Assembly: GCA_016869535.1 (NCBI GenBank)
Contig: VGDX01000003.1
Coordinates: forward strand, 98,164 to 162,163
Source of the DNA: Alphaproteobacteria bacterium
Lineage (GTDB): Bacteria > Pseudomonadota > Alphaproteobacteria > Rhizobiales > Methyloligellaceae
Reading direction: 5' to 3'
DNA: 64,000 nucleotides
The notes under the pieces are model-generated. The model was not told the origin of the DNA, made no database searches, and saw only the letters and a list, made by a program, of their open reading frames with translations. Below are positions 17,385 through 26,790 of the stretch, in pieces. The position numbers were made by a program, and so were the translations under genes. The number at the start of each line of letters is the position of its first letter. Positions within the stretch are counted from its first letter, which is position 1.

Positions 17385-18342
17385 TCTCGCGCGTAACTCC
17401 AGCTAGCGCTGCGGCGAAATCGTCGGCGTCGAAAGGTTTGAGATCGTCGATGCCCTCGCCGATACCGATGGCATGGATGGGCAGCTTGAAGCGCTCGGCG
17501 ATCGCCACGAGGATGCCGCCCCGTGCCGTGCCGTCGAGCTTGGTGACGACAAGACCGGTGACGCCGGCGATCTCCTGGAAGATCTGCACCTGGTTGAGCG
17601 CGTTCTGACCGGTGGTGGCATCCAGCACCAGCATCACGCTGTGCGGCGCGCTGTCGTCGAGCTTCTTCAGCACGCGCACGATCTTGGCGAGCTCGCCCAT
17701 GAGGTCGGACTTGTTCTGCAGGCGGCCGGCGGTGTCGATCAGAAGCACATCGGTTCCTGTTTCGCGCGCGCGCTCCAGCGCCTCGAAGGCGACACCGGCC
17801 GGATCCGAACCGACATCCTTGGCAATCACCTCCGCGCCGGCGCACTCGCCCCAGACCTTGAGCTGATCGATAGCCGCGGCGCGGAACGTATCGGCGGCGG
17901 CAAGCATCACTCTATGTCCCTGCCGCGCGAAGAGATGGGAGAGCTTGCCGATAGTGGTGGTCTTGCCGGTGCCGTTCACGCCGACGACCAGCACGACATG
18001 AGGCTTGGCGTCCGGCGCAAGCGCCAGTGGCTTGGCAACGGGGCGCAGGACCTGGGCGATCTCCGCCGCCAACACGTCGCCTAAAGCTTCTGTCGTCAGT
18101 CCCTTATCAAAGCGGCTCATGGCGAGAGTCTCGCGGATACGGCCCGCCATGGCTACACCAAGATCGGCCTTGATCAGCACCTCTTCCAACTCGTCGAGCG
18201 TTTCCTCGTTGAGCTTGTGCTTGATGAGCACGCTCGCGACGTTGTCGGAGAGCGTGGACGAGGTGCGTGACAGACTCTGGCGAAGCTGCGTGAACCAGCC
18301 CTGCTTCGGTTCCGGCGAAGACTTCGTCTTATTATCCGTCAT
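17368..18342 (-). CDS. ftsY: Signal recognition particle receptor FtsY
   Basis: 324 codons: a short N-terminal region, then the NG GTPase domain. G1 is GVNGTGKTT, the DTFRAAAIDQL insertion-box region follows, G3 is DTAGRLQNK and G4 is TKLDGTARGG. FtsY docks ribosome-SRP complexes at the membrane; its partner Ffh is encoded 4 kb away on the other strand. The acidic A domain of the E. coli protein is almost absent, as in other Alphaproteobacteria. Its start overlaps the mtaB stop (ATGA). Confidence 0.97.
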   Translation of the reverse strand: MTDNKTKSSPEPKQGWFTQLRQSLSRTSSTLSDNVASVLIKHKLNEETLDELEEVLIKADLGVAMAGRIRETLAMSRFDKGLTTEALGDVLAAEIAQVLRPVAKPLALAPDAKPHVVLVVGVNGTGKTTTIGKLSHLFARQGHRVMLAAADTFRAAAIDQLKVWGECAGAEVIAKDVGSDPAGVAFEALERARETGTDVLLIDTAGRLQNKSDLMGELAKIVRVLKKLDDSAPHSVMLVLDATTGQNALNQVQIFQEIAGVTGLVVTKLDGTARGGILVAIAERFKLPIHAIGIGEGIDDLKPFDADDFAAALAGVTRENEAAA

Positions 18343-19601
18343 GCCGCCACCGCGAGCAGCGCGGTCTCATCATGCCCGGCGACGATGGCCTCGACCAGCG
18401 CCCCGGCGTCTCCGGCGCCGTCAAGCCGCACCGGGGTGAAGTCGGGAGAACGGCCTTGGCGGGCGTTCTCCATCAGCACCTGGATATGGCGCCCATTGGC
18501 ATTACCCAGATGCGCCTGAAGCGCGGCCAAACCCTTCGCGCGCAATTCGCCCGCGCGGCGGCTTATCACGGCACCATCGACTTGCGGCATGCGCGCAGCA
18601 GGCGTGCCCTCGCGCGCCGAGAACGGAAAGACATGCAGGAAGGTCAGCCCGCAATCGTCGACCAGGGACAGCGAGTTCTTGAACATGGATTCGGTCTCGG
18701 TCGGGAAGCCCGCGATCAGGTCGGCGCCGAACACCATGTCGGGGCGCACGCGCCGCATCTCCTCGCAGAAGCGCACAGAATCGGCGCGTTCATGCCGCCG
18801 CTTCATGCGCTTCAAGGTGAGATCGTCACCCGATTGCAGCGAGAGATGCAGATGCGGCATCAGCCGTTCCTCCTCGGCGATGGCCGCGAGCAGCGCCGGG
18901 TCGGCCTCGACCGAGTCGATGGAGGACAGCCTGAGGCGCGGTAATTCCGGCACGAGCTTGAGCACGCTGCGCACCAGTCTGCCGAGCGTCATGCTGCCGG
19001 GAAGGTCGGCGCCATAGGCGGTGATGTCGACGCCGGTCAGCACGATCTCGGCATAACCGTTCTCGACAAGGCGCCGCACCTGCTTGACAACTTCGCCTGC
19101 CGGCACAGAGCGCGACGGCCCACGGCCGAAAGGGATGATGCAGAAGGTGCAGCGATGGTCGCAGCCGTTCTGGATCTGCACATAGGCGCGGGCGCGGTTG
19201 CCGAAGCCTTCGATCATATGCCCTGCGGTTTCCTTGACCGACATGATGTCGTTGACCTTTACGCGCTCGGTGCCGTCGATGCCGAGCCCGGCAAAAGTGC
19301 GCGCTTCGAGCTTCTCCTGATTGCCGATGACGTGATCGACCTCGTCCATGGCGGCGAAGTGTGCGGGGTCGATCTGCGCGGCGCAGCCGGTGACCACGAT
19401 CCTGGCGCCGGGACGCTCACGGCGTGCTTTGCGGATCGCTTGCCGCGCCTGGCGCACAGCTTCCGCCGTCACCGCGCAGGTGTTGACGATCACCGCGTTG
19501 GTCAGCCCCGCTTCGCTCGCATGCGCGCGCATGACTTCGGATTCGTAGGCGTTCAGCCTGCAACCGAAGGTGATGATGTCGATATTTCGCTTATCCGTCA
19601 T
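18339..19601 (-). CDS. mtaB: tRNA t6A37 methylthiotransferase MtaB
   Basis: 420 codons. The N-terminal MTTase domain begins TFGCRLNAYESEVM, with further Cys at NTCAVTAEA and VTGCAAQ. The radical SAM cluster motif is CDHRCTFC within QNGCDHRCTFCIIPFGRG. The CRLNxxE start and the PSRSVPAGEVV stretch assign it to the MtaB branch (ms2t6A at tRNA position 37) rather than MiaB or RimO. It is translationally coupled to ftsY and lies 31 bp after dapF. Confidence 0.94.
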   Translation of the reverse strand: MTDKRNIDIITFGCRLNAYESEVMRAHASEAGLTNAVIVNTCAVTAEAVRQARQAIRKARRERPGARIVVTGCAAQIDPAHFAAMDEVDHVIGNQEKLEARTFAGLGIDGTERVKVNDIMSVKETAGHMIEGFGNRARAYVQIQNGCDHRCTFCIIPFGRGPSRSVPAGEVVKQVRRLVENGYAEIVLTGVDITAYGADLPGSMTLGRLVRSVLKLVPELPRLRLSSIDSVEADPALLAAIAEEERLMPHLHLSLQSGDDLTLKRMKRRHERADSVRFCEEMRRVRPDMVFGADLIAGFPTETESMFKNSLSLVDDCGLTFLHVFPFSAREGTPAARMPQVDGAVISRRAGELRAKGLAALQAHLGNANGRHIQVLMENARQGRSPDFTPVRLDGAGDAGALVEAIVAGHDETALLAVAA

Positions 19602-19632
19602 TGGCGGCTTCTAACATGAAACTGTGGCCGAG

Positions 19633-20490
19633 TCAGACTTTGGCGGGCTGCAATAAATCAGCCGGCAGGGTGCCCTCATAGTCGAGCGCGTAGGGGCCGG
19701 TCATCAGGATATGGCCGTCGCCCTCCCGCCATTCGATCAGAAGATCGCCGCCGGGCAGCGTTACCTTTACATTGCGGCCTACGAGATCGCGCCGCGCGGC
19801 CGCGACCGCCGCAGCGCAAGCCGCCGTGCCGCAGGCGCGCGTGAGCCCGGCGCCGCGCTCCCAGGTGCGCACCTTCAGATGATCTGGGCCGGCGATCTCG
19901 ACCAGCGAAATGTTGGCGCGCTCGGGGAACAGTTTGTGATGCTCGAGCGTGGGTCCGAAACGGGCGAGGTCGTATGCCTCGACATCATCGACAAGGAATA
20001 CGGCATTAGGATTGCCGACATTGACCATGGCGGCTGGCGGCAAATCCGCAATGCCGTCTATCTCGACCTGTTGCGTGTCTGGGACCGGTGCGGCGAGCGG
20101 GATTTCATCCCAGGCGAAACGCGGCGCGCCCATGTCGATGGTGACGCTGCCGTCCTGGTTGACGACCGCGCTGAGCACGCCGCTTTCCGTCTCGATGCTG
20201 ACCTGCGAACGGTTCTTCTCGCCGGCAACCAAAGCCGCAACACAGCGCGCGGCATTGCCGCAAGCGCCGACCTCGCCGCCATCGGCGTTCCAGATGCGCA
20301 TGAACACATCGGCCTGCGCGGACGGCTCGAGCGCGATGAGCTGATCGCAGCCGATGCCCTCTTTGCGGTCGGCGATGGCCTGCACCGCCTCAAGGCTGAG
20401 CGCGAGCTCGCGCGTGCGCGCATCCAGCACGACAAAGTCGTTGCCGAGCCCGTTCATCTTGCGAAAGCCTATGGTGCCGGTCATGAGCAT
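19633..20490 (-). CDS. dapF: Diaminopimelate epimerase
   Basis: 285 codons from the ATG at 20488-20490; a second ATG at 20482-20484 is equally possible, and neither has a strong ribosome binding site. A reading that extends to 20640 overlaps the divergent amidase and is not favoured. Both catalytic cysteines are seen: GACGNAARC and TRACGTAACAA. The N-terminal FRKMNGLGNDFVVLD is diagnostic. It interconverts LL- and meso-diaminopimelate for lysine and peptidoglycan. It leads the dapF-mtaB-ftsY-yciB series. Confidence 0.96.
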   Translation of the reverse strand: MLMTGTIGFRKMNGLGNDFVVLDARTRELALSLEAVQAIADRKEGIGCDQLIALEPSAQADVFMRIWNADGGEVGACGNAARCVAALVAGEKNRSQVSIETESGVLSAVVNQDGSVTIDMGAPRFAWDEIPLAAPVPDTQQVEIDGIADLPPAAMVNVGNPNAVFLVDDVEAYDLARFGPTLEHHKLFPERANISLVEIAGPDHLKVRTWERGAGLTRACGTAACAAAVAAARRDLVGRNVKVTLPGGDLLIEWREGDGHILMTGPYALDYEGTLPADLLQPAKV

Positions 20491-20552
20491 TTGGCGAAGT
20501 GAGGTTTCGCCCGTTATATGGCGTTTCCGCCTCAATAGACCAGCGCTGCGCC

Positions 20553-21761
20553 ATGCCCCCATTTCCACCCGAAGATCCGGTCCAGGCCCTGGTCCCGCAT
20601 ACGCTGCAGGAGCCTTTGCGCGGAAGCGGTAGCGGGCCATTGGCCGGACTTACCTTCATGGTCAAGGACCTGCTCGCCATTCGCGGCCATAAGGTCAGCA
20701 ACGGCAATCCGTGCTTTTACCGGCACGCCGAGCCGGCAGTGGAAACCGCTTCCGCGATCACGCGCCTGATCGATGCGGGAGCAACGCTCACCGGCATCAC
20801 CATTTGTGACGAGTTCTTTTACAGCCTGCTCGGCAGCAATGTGCATTACGGCCAGCCGGTCAATCCTCGCGCGCCGGAGCACGTCACCGGGGGTTCCTCT
20901 TGCGGCTCGGCGGCTTCGGTCGCGGCATCGATGTGCGACTTCGCGCTTGGCTCCGATACCGGCGGCTCGATCCGCGTGCCGGCCTCCTTCTGCGGGCTTT
21001 ATGGCTTACGCCCCACGCACGGACGGATTTCGCTCTCCGGCGTCACGCCCATGGCGCCGAGCTACGATACGGTCGGCTTCCTCGCGCGTGACGCGGCGCT
21101 GTTCCGCAAAATCGGCCATGTGCTACTCGAAGGCGAACGTAACGAGGCGCCGGTCGAACGCGTAATACTCGCGCACGACTTCTTCATTCATTCCGAGGCA
21201 AGCTCGGATCAGGTGTTGTGGGCGGCGCTCGACAGGATTGGCAGCGCGCTGCCTAAGCCTGAACACAAAGTCATTGCGGGTGAGGATATTGAGGAGTGGC
21301 GCAACGCCTTCCGCATCATCCAGGGCTTCGAGATCCAGTCCACCCTGCTCCCGTTCGTCGAGACTCATGCCGACGAGGTCGGTCTTGCTCCCGCCATTGC
21401 CGAGCGTTTCGAGACGGCTGCAAAGATCACGCAAGCCGAAGCCGAAGCGGCGCGCCGCAAGCGGGATGAAATCACCGAGTCTCTTCGCGCGATGGTGATG
21501 CCGGGCACACTGATCGTGCTGCCCACGACACCAACTCTGCCGCCCGAGCGCGACATCCCTGACGGTGTATCCTTCTTCGAATTCCGCAGCCTCACTCTCG
21601 GCCAAACCTGCCTTGCCGGTCATGCCGGCCTGCCGCAAATCTCTATTCCTGCGGGCGTGGCGGCGGGCTGTCCGGCCGGATTGTCATTCATCGCCTGGCC
21701 GGGCGGCGACGAGGCGTTGCTCGACCTCGCCGTCAGACTCATGCCGCTTCTGAAGGTTTAG
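20553..21761 (+). CDS. Amidase signature family enzyme
   Basis: 402 codons from the ATG at 20553; a GTG 18 codons upstream would intrude on the dapF promoter. The Ser-cisSer-Lys catalytic triad is visible: Lys38 in FMVKDLL, the cis-Ser around 115-116 in GGSSCGSAA, and the nucleophile Ser139 in DTGGSIRVP. The short C-terminal region (HAGLPQISIPAG) is typical of small amidases. The substrate cannot be predicted; it is not GatA, which is longer and lies with gatB/C. Its 3' end overlaps the convergent membrane-protein gene by 4 bp. Confidence 0.88.
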   Translation: MPPFPPEDPVQALVPHTLQEPLRGSGSGPLAGLTFMVKDLLAIRGHKVSNGNPCFYRHAEPAVETASAITRLIDAGATLTGITICDEFFYSLLGSNVHYGQPVNPRAPEHVTGGSSCGSAASVAASMCDFALGSDTGGSIRVPASFCGLYGLRPTHGRISLSGVTPMAPSYDTVGFLARDAALFRKIGHVLLEGERNEAPVERVILAHDFFIHSEASSDQVLWAALDRIGSALPKPEHKVIAGEDIEEWRNAFRIIQGFEIQSTLLPFVETHADEVGLAPAIAERFETAAKITQAEAEAARRKRDEITESLRAMVMPGTLIVLPTTPTLPPERDIPDGVSFFEFRSLTLGQTCLAGHAGLPQISIPAGVAAGCPAGLSFIAWPGGDEALLDLAVRLMPLLKV

Positions 21762-22297
21762 CGCGGGAGCAGCCCCGGCGTTATCTCGCCGTAGTCCGTG
21801 TCGCGGACGAACTCAAGGCTGATAAAAGCTATGGCGGCGGTGATGACATTGGCGGCAGCGATCAGCCGGAACGCCCGCCGATCGATCTTAAGTCTGTATC
21901 CGTATCTGTAGACCGCGAGTTCCACCGCGAGATTGATGGCAACCGCAATGATGAAAGTGAGAAGCCAAGCTGTCAGGCTGAAGGTGGCCCAACCGATTCC
22001 CGCGCCGAGGCCTGATGTGCGGAGTCCGAGCTCCATGAACAATCCGGCATAGGGCAATGCATACAGTCCAAGCACGGCGGTGACCGCATTGGCGCCAATC
22101 GTCGCCCACAGCGCATCGAGCGCGCCGAGCCGGAAGGCGCGCTGCACGAAAAAGAACTCGATGACAATCGAAACGGCGATGATCCACCAGGCGAGCAGCC
22201 GCCCGGCAAGGATAGCCGCCGGCCAGATGACATTGGCGTGGGCAGGCTCGGAGACGATCGCCAGCAGGAGTGCCAGGACCAGGATTCTGAGCAGCAT
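21758..22297 (-). CDS. Hypothetical small membrane protein
   Basis: 179 codons from the ATG at 22295-22297, chosen for the GAGGGAG ribosome binding site just upstream; a longer reading to 22453 adds a low-quality basic extension. A cleavable-looking N-terminal signal (ending near AHA) is followed by four hydrophobic helices. A short basic segment (YRYGYRLKIDRRAFR) separates the last two. I do not recognise the family. Confidence 0.6.
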   Translation of the reverse strand: MLLRILVLALLLAIVSEPAHANVIWPAAILAGRLLAWWIIAVSIVIEFFFVQRAFRLGALDALWATIGANAVTAVLGLYALPYAGLFMELGLRTSGLGAGIGWATFSLTAWLLTFIIAVAINLAVELAVYRYGYRLKIDRRAFRLIAAANVITAAIAFISLEFVRDTDYGEITPGLLPR

Positions 22298-22465
22298 CGG
22301 CCGAAATCTCCCTCGCTTGCCCCCATTTGTTGGCAGGACAGGGCTCGATACGGCAAGAGAAATCCGTGGCTTCCCTTGACTTCCGGGGCTGCCTCGCCGA
22401 CATTCCGGCCGAAATTCAAGGCAGCTCGGTTCGAGAGCCGCCGCCCTGCACATTGTTGATTTGTC

Positions 22466-22595
22466 GCGCTATCGGCCTCTGGCCTACTTGAGTGCGACAA
22501 ATAACGAGGAGGCAGGGGGGTTAACACCCGACAGCGCGTCGCGCCCTCGGGTGCATTTTCGTTTGCGCTACCGGCCTCTGGCCTACTTGAGCGCA
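22466..22595. repeat. Direct repeat pair flanking a dyad, upstream of ffh
   Basis: A 31-base unit occurs twice in the 320-bp gene-free region before ffh: 22466-22496 and 22565-22595, with 28 of 31 bases identical. Each unit is itself dyadic, with GCGCT/AGCGC-like ends around GGCC-TCT-GGCC. Between the copies lies CACCCGA...TCGGGTG (around 22525-22553), another hairpin. The rest of the gap shows nothing recognisable except the presumed ffh promoter. The function is unknown. Confidence 0.6.
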
Positions 22596-22621
22596 TAGTG
22601 GTTGGAGACTGAGAAGGACTG

Positions 22622-24112
22622 ATGTTCGAGACCTTATCGGAACGCCTGTCGGGCATTCTCGACAAGCTGACTCGGCGCGGCGCGCTGAGCGAGGCCGACG
22701 TCGCCGAAGCCATGCGCGAGGTACGCCGCGCTCTGCTCGAGGCCGATGTGGCGCTCGACGTCGTGCGCGACTTTACCGAGCGGGTGAAGGAAAAAGCCGT
22801 CGGGCAGGACGTGGTGCGCGCGATCGCGCCCGGCCAAATGGTCATCAAGATCGTGCATGACGAGCTCGTGCGCACGCTCGGTTCGGACGCGCAAGGCATC
22901 GATCTTGCCGCCACGCCGCCGGTCACCATGATGCTGGTCGGTCTGCAAGGCTCGGGCAAGACCACCACCACGGCGAAACTCGCCAAGCGGCTCAAGGCCC
23001 GCGACAAGCAGAAAGTGCTGATGGCCTCGCTCGACACGCGGCGTCCCGCGGCGCAGGAACAACTGCGCGTGCTCGGCGAGCAGACCGGCGTCGCCACGCT
23101 GCCGATTATCGCCGGCGAAAACCCGGCACAAATCACCGAGCGCGCCATCAAGGCGGCGAAGACCGGCGGCTACGATGTGCTGCTGCTCGATACCGCCGGC
23201 CGCACGCATATCGATGAAGAGTTGATGGCGGAGGTCGCCGCGGTCGAGACGATCGCGCAGCCGCACGAGACTCTGCTCGTTGCCGACGCGCTGACCGGAC
23301 AGGACGCGGTCAATCTCGCCAGGAATTTCGATGAGCGCGTGGCGCTGACCGGCATCGTGCTGACCCGCGTGGACGGCGATGGGCGCGGCGGCGCGGCACT
23401 CTCCATGCGCGCCGTCACCGGCAAGCCCATCAAGCTGATTGGCGTCGGTGAAAAGCTCGACGCGCTCGAGGAGTTTCACCCCGAGCGCATTGCCGGACGC
23501 ATTCTCGGCATGGGCGACGTGGTCGGCCTGGTCGAGAAGGCGATCGAAACGGTCGAGATCGACAAGGCGCAGAAAATCGCCGCCAAGGTCAAGAAAGGCG
23601 CCTTCGATCTCGAAGACCTCGCCGAACAGCTCAAGCAGATGCAGAAGCTCGGGGGCATGGGCGGTGTGCTCAACATGCTGCCCGGCATCGGCAAGGTGAA
23701 GAAGCAGCTCGACGCCGCCAACCTCGACGACCGCATCCTGAAACGCCAGCAGGCGATCATCGGCTCGCTGACCCGCGCCGAACGCAAGAACCCGAAATTG
23801 CTGAACGCTTCGCGCAAGAAGCGGGTGGCGTCGGGTTCCGGCACATCCGTTCAAGACATCAACAAGCTCGTGAAGATGCACCGGCAGATGGCCGACATGA
23901 TGAAATCCATGGGCAAGAAGCGCGGCATGTTCAGCAGCCTGTTCGGCGGCGGTCCAGCGCCTGAGATGCCGGCGGAGCTGCCTTCCGGGGGCTTACCGCC
24001 CATGCCGCCTGGCGGATTCCCTGGGCTGAGTGGACTACCGCCCGGACTGCCTGGACTTCCCGGCGGTCTGCCGCGTGGTCTGCCCGGCCTGCCCAAAGCG
24101 AAAAAGCGATGA
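22622..24112 (+). CDS. ffh: Signal recognition particle protein Ffh
   Basis: 496 codons. The N domain is followed by the G domain (G1 GLQGSGKTTTTAKLA, DTRRPAAQEQL, G3 DTAGRTHIDEEL, G4 TRVDGDGRGGAAL) and a Met-rich M domain (MQKLGGMGGVLNMLPGIGKVK; KLVKMHRQMADMMKSMGKK) that binds 4.5S RNA and signal sequences. The C-terminal 55 residues form an unusual Gly/Pro/Leu-rich tail with repeated GLPxGLPG-type units. It starts the ffh-rpsP-rimM-trmD-rplS block, with rpsP 28 bp downstream. Confidence 0.97.
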   Translation: MFETLSERLSGILDKLTRRGALSEADVAEAMREVRRALLEADVALDVVRDFTERVKEKAVGQDVVRAIAPGQMVIKIVHDELVRTLGSDAQGIDLAATPPVTMMLVGLQGSGKTTTTAKLAKRLKARDKQKVLMASLDTRRPAAQEQLRVLGEQTGVATLPIIAGENPAQITERAIKAAKTGGYDVLLLDTAGRTHIDEELMAEVAAVETIAQPHETLLVADALTGQDAVNLARNFDERVALTGIVLTRVDGDGRGGAALSMRAVTGKPIKLIGVGEKLDALEEFHPERIAGRILGMGDVVGLVEKAIETVEIDKAQKIAAKVKKGAFDLEDLAEQLKQMQKLGGMGGVLNMLPGIGKVKKQLDAANLDDRILKRQQAIIGSLTRAERKNPKLLNASRKKRVASGSGTSVQDINKLVKMHRQMADMMKSMGKKRGMFSSLFGGGPAPEMPAELPSGGLPPMPPGGFPGLSGLPPGLPGLPGGLPRGLPGLPKAKKR

Positions 24113-24140
24113 AAATCAAGCAAATAGGAGTAACTAAGCA

Positions 24141-24665
24141 ATGTCCTTGAAGATCAGACTGGCGCGGGCCGGCGCCAAGAAGCGACCTTTCTACCGCATC
24201 GTCGTCGCCGATTCGCGCAGCCCGCGCGACGGCCGCTATATCGAGAAGCTCGGCACCTACGATCCGCAGCTGCCAAAGGGCTCGCCGGAACGCATCAAGT
24301 TCTCGGAAGATCGCGTGAAGCATTGGCTCGGCGTCGGCGCGCAGCCGACCGACCGCGTGCTGCGCTTCCTCGACACGGCCGGCCTCAAGAAGCGCGAAGC
24401 AAGAGTGAACCCGGAAAAGGGCAAGCCGCGTCAGAAGCGCCTCGATCGCGAGGAGGCCAAACTGAAGGCCGTTGAAGAGAAAGCCAAGGCCGCGGCCGAA
24501 GCTGCTGCCGCCCCGCCGCCTGCTCCCGAGGAGCCGGCTGCCGAGGCTCCGGCGGAAGAAACTCCCGCAGCCGAAGCGACCGCCGAGGAAGCGGCGCCTG
24601 AAGCTGAAGCCGCTCCTGCCGAGACGGCTCCCGCCGAAGCCGAGCAACCAGCCGAATCGTCTTGA
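24141..24665 (+). CDS. rpsP: 30S ribosomal protein S16 with long acidic tail
   Basis: 174 codons against the usual 80-130. The S16 core ([30 protein letters not shown] and [17 protein letters not shown]) occupies about residues 1-85. A basic linker follows to about 115, then about 60 residues made of Ala, Glu and Pro. Long C-terminal extensions on S16 are common in Alphaproteobacteria; this one is at the long end. The ribosome binding site AGGAG precedes the ATG. The stop overlaps the possible TTG start of rimM. Confidence 0.96.
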   Translation: MSLKIRLARAGAKKRPFYRIVVADSRSPRDGRYIEKLGTYDPQLPKGSPERIKFSEDRVKHWLGVGAQPTDRVLRFLDTAGLKKREARVNPEKGKPRQKRLDREEAKLKAVEEKAKAAAEAAAAPPPAPEEPAAEAPAEETPAAEATAEEAAPEAEAAPAETAPAEAEQPAESS

Positions 24666-24682
24666 GCGCGGAGGGCGATCGC

Positions 24683-25171
24683 GTGCTGATGGGAGAGATC
24701 GGCGCGGCGCAGGGTCTCAAGGGCGAGGTGCGCCTCCGTTCTTACACGCAGGAGCCTGCGGGCATTGCCGCCTATGGCGCGCTCGAAGACGATAAGGGGC
24801 ACGTCATCGAGATCGAGACGGTGCGTGTCACGCCGAAAGCGCTGATCGCCCGCATCAAAGGCGTGACCACACGCGAAGCGGCCGAGGCGCTCACCCATAC
24901 CAAGCTCTACCTGCCACGCGCGCGTTTGCCGGAGAGCGATGCGGAGGAATGGTACTACGCCGATCTGATCGGGCTTGCCGTCGTCGATAACACCGGAGTG
25001 ATGATCGGTACGGTCGCCGCCCTGCATAATTTTGGCGCCGGCGATATTCTCGAGATCGCGCCTGTTAGCGGCGACGCCAATCTGCTCGTGCCGTTTACAT
25101 CGGACACGGTGCCGGAGGTGGATATCGAAGGCAGACGGCTGACCCTCGTGCCGCCGGAGGAAATCGAATGA
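24683..25171 (+). CDS. rimM: 16S rRNA processing protein RimM
   Basis: 162 codons from the GTG at 24683, chosen for the GGAGGG sequence upstream. A TTG at 24662, overlapping the rpsP stop, would add seven residues and cannot be excluded. The N-terminal barrel shows [20 protein letters not shown]. The PRC-barrel half contains [13 protein letters not shown] and FGAGDILEI, then [14 protein letters not shown]. It assists 30S maturation near S19. The stop overlaps the trmD start (ATGA). Confidence 0.93.
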   Translation: MLMGEIGAAQGLKGEVRLRSYTQEPAGIAAYGALEDDKGHVIEIETVRVTPKALIARIKGVTTREAAEALTHTKLYLPRARLPESDAEEWYYADLIGLAVVDNTGVMIGTVAALHNFGAGDILEIAPVSGDANLLVPFTSDTVPEVDIEGRRLTLVPPEEIE

Positions 25172-25866
25172 CCTGGCGCGCCACGCTCCTCACCATCCTG
25201 CCCGAGATGTTTCCCGGCCCCCTCGGCGCAAGTCTCGCCGGCAAGGCTTTGGCTGAAGGCAAATGGGCACTCGACCTCATCGACATCCGCGACTTCGCCA
25301 CCGACAAGCATCGCTCGGTCGACGACACGCCGGCGGGCGGAGGCGCGGGCATGGTCATGCGCGCCGACATCGCCGCTGCCGCCATCGACATGGCCCGACA
25401 CAGGGCGGCACCCGAGACCCCCCTTCTTTATCTTTCCCCGCGCGGCCAACCGCTGACGCAAGACCGTGTTCGCGAATTGGCAAAGGGGCCCGGCGCCATC
25501 CTGCTCTGCGGCCGCTTCGAAGGCATCGATGAGCGCGTGCTGGAAGCCTGCAATATCGAGGAGGTATCGATCGGCGATTACGTATTATCCGGTGGTGAGC
25601 TTGCTGCCATGGTGCTGATCGACGCTTGCGTCAGGCTGCTTCCAGGCGTGGCCGGAAACGAAACCTCGCTGGCCGAGGAAAGCTTCGCCGAGGGCCTGCT
25701 GGAATATCCGCATTATACGCGGCCGCGCGAATGGGAAGGCCGGGCCATCCCCGAGGTGCTGCTGTCCGGCGACCACAAGGCCATCGCCAAGTGGCGTCGC
25801 GAACAGGCGGAAGAGCTTACCAAGTCGCGCCGGCTCGATTTATGGGAGAAATCCAAGCGTCGCTAG
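25168..25866 (+). CDS. trmD: tRNA (guanine37-N1)-methyltransferase TrmD
   Basis: 232 codons. The SPOUT trefoil-knot signatures are present: [25 protein letters not shown] and [18 protein letters not shown]. It makes m1G37 in tRNAs using S-adenosylmethionine. It is translationally coupled to rimM, and rplS follows after a 142-bp gap without a recognisable gene. Confidence 0.97.
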   Translation: MTWRATLLTILPEMFPGPLGASLAGKALAEGKWALDLIDIRDFATDKHRSVDDTPAGGGAGMVMRADIAAAAIDMARHRAAPETPLLYLSPRGQPLTQDRVRELAKGPGAILLCGRFEGIDERVLEACNIEEVSIGDYVLSGGELAAMVLIDACVRLLPGVAGNETSLAEESFAEGLLEYPHYTRPREWEGRAIPEVLLSGDHKAIAKWRREQAEELTKSRRLDLWEKSKRR

Positions 25867-26008
25867 GCGCCAAAGCCATCGACAAGGCCGCCCCGCTGGG
25901 CTAGGAAACCCCCGCGCGCATATCGCGTGCACCATCAGGATCAATCAAAAAGAATGGCGTTCGCTGAAGGCCGCAAGGCCATGGCAGGCGCCCGGAAAGG
26001 TGAAAGTC

Positions 26009-26743
26009 ATGAATATCATCGAGCAGCTCGAAAAAGAGCAGGCCGCGGAACTCGCCAAAAAGCGGAAAGTCCCCGAATTCGCCCCCGGCGATACGCTGCG
26101 CGTCAACGTCAAGGTGGTCGAAGGCGAGCGCAGCCGCGTGCAGGCTTATGAGGGCGTGTGCATTGGCCGCTCGGGCGGCGGCATCAACGAGAATTTCACC
26201 GTGCGCAAGATTTCCTACGGCGAAGGCGTCGAGCGCGTCTTCCCGGTGCATTCGCCGATGATCGACTCGATCGAGGTGGTGAGACGCGGTCGCGTGCGCC
26301 GCGCCAAGCTCTATTATCTGCGCGGGCGGCGCGGCAAGGCGGCGCGCATCGTCGAGCGGCAGGAGACAAAGGGCAAGAAGGCGGAAGCCTTCAAGGGTTT
26401 CACCAAGCCCAAGGGCACGCCCGATGATCTGAAGCTCATTCCGGGTGTCACGCCGGAGCTCGAAAAGAAACTCAACAAGGCCGGCCTGATCAAGTTCGAG
26501 CAGATCGCCAACCTCTCGGACGACGAGATTGCCTGGCTCGACGAGGAGCTCAAGCTCGGCGGCGTTATCGAGCACGATAATTGGTCGGCCAAAGCCGTCG
26601 AACTGATGGCCGAGACCACCGCCGACGAGGTCCCCGTCGTGGAAGAGGAAGAAGATGCTGCTGATGCCGAGGCAGCCAAGCCCAAGGCCAAGGCCGAAAA
26701 ACCAGCTAAGGCCAAAGACGCCAAGAAGCCCAGAAAGGGTTAG
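26009..26743 (+). CDS. rplS: 50S ribosomal protein L19 with C-terminal helix-hairpin-helix-like extension
   Basis: 244 codons from the ATG at 26009 (AAAGG upstream); normal L19 is 115-130 residues. The L19 core ([54 protein letters not shown]) occupies about 1-118. Residues 137-200 form a separate small helical domain ([20 protein letters not shown] then [18 protein letters not shown] and [10 protein letters not shown]). It resembles the DNA/RNA-binding HhH-like module fused to various alphaproteobacterial proteins such as NuoE and L21. The tail (205-244) is Glu-rich, then Lys/Ala-rich. Confidence 0.93.
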   Translation: MNIIEQLEKEQAAELAKKRKVPEFAPGDTLRVNVKVVEGERSRVQAYEGVCIGRSGGGINENFTVRKISYGEGVERVFPVHSPMIDSIEVVRRGRVRRAKLYYLRGRRGKAARIVERQETKGKKAEAFKGFTKPKGTPDDLKLIPGVTPELEKKLNKAGLIKFEQIANLSDDEIAWLDEELKLGGVIEHDNWSAKAVELMAETTADEVPVVEEEEDAADAEAAKPKAKAEKPAKAKDAKKPRKG

Positions 26744-26790
26744 CGCAGGGCCTCTTTTCACGCATCACGACCTCGACTGGAGATGCCTTC

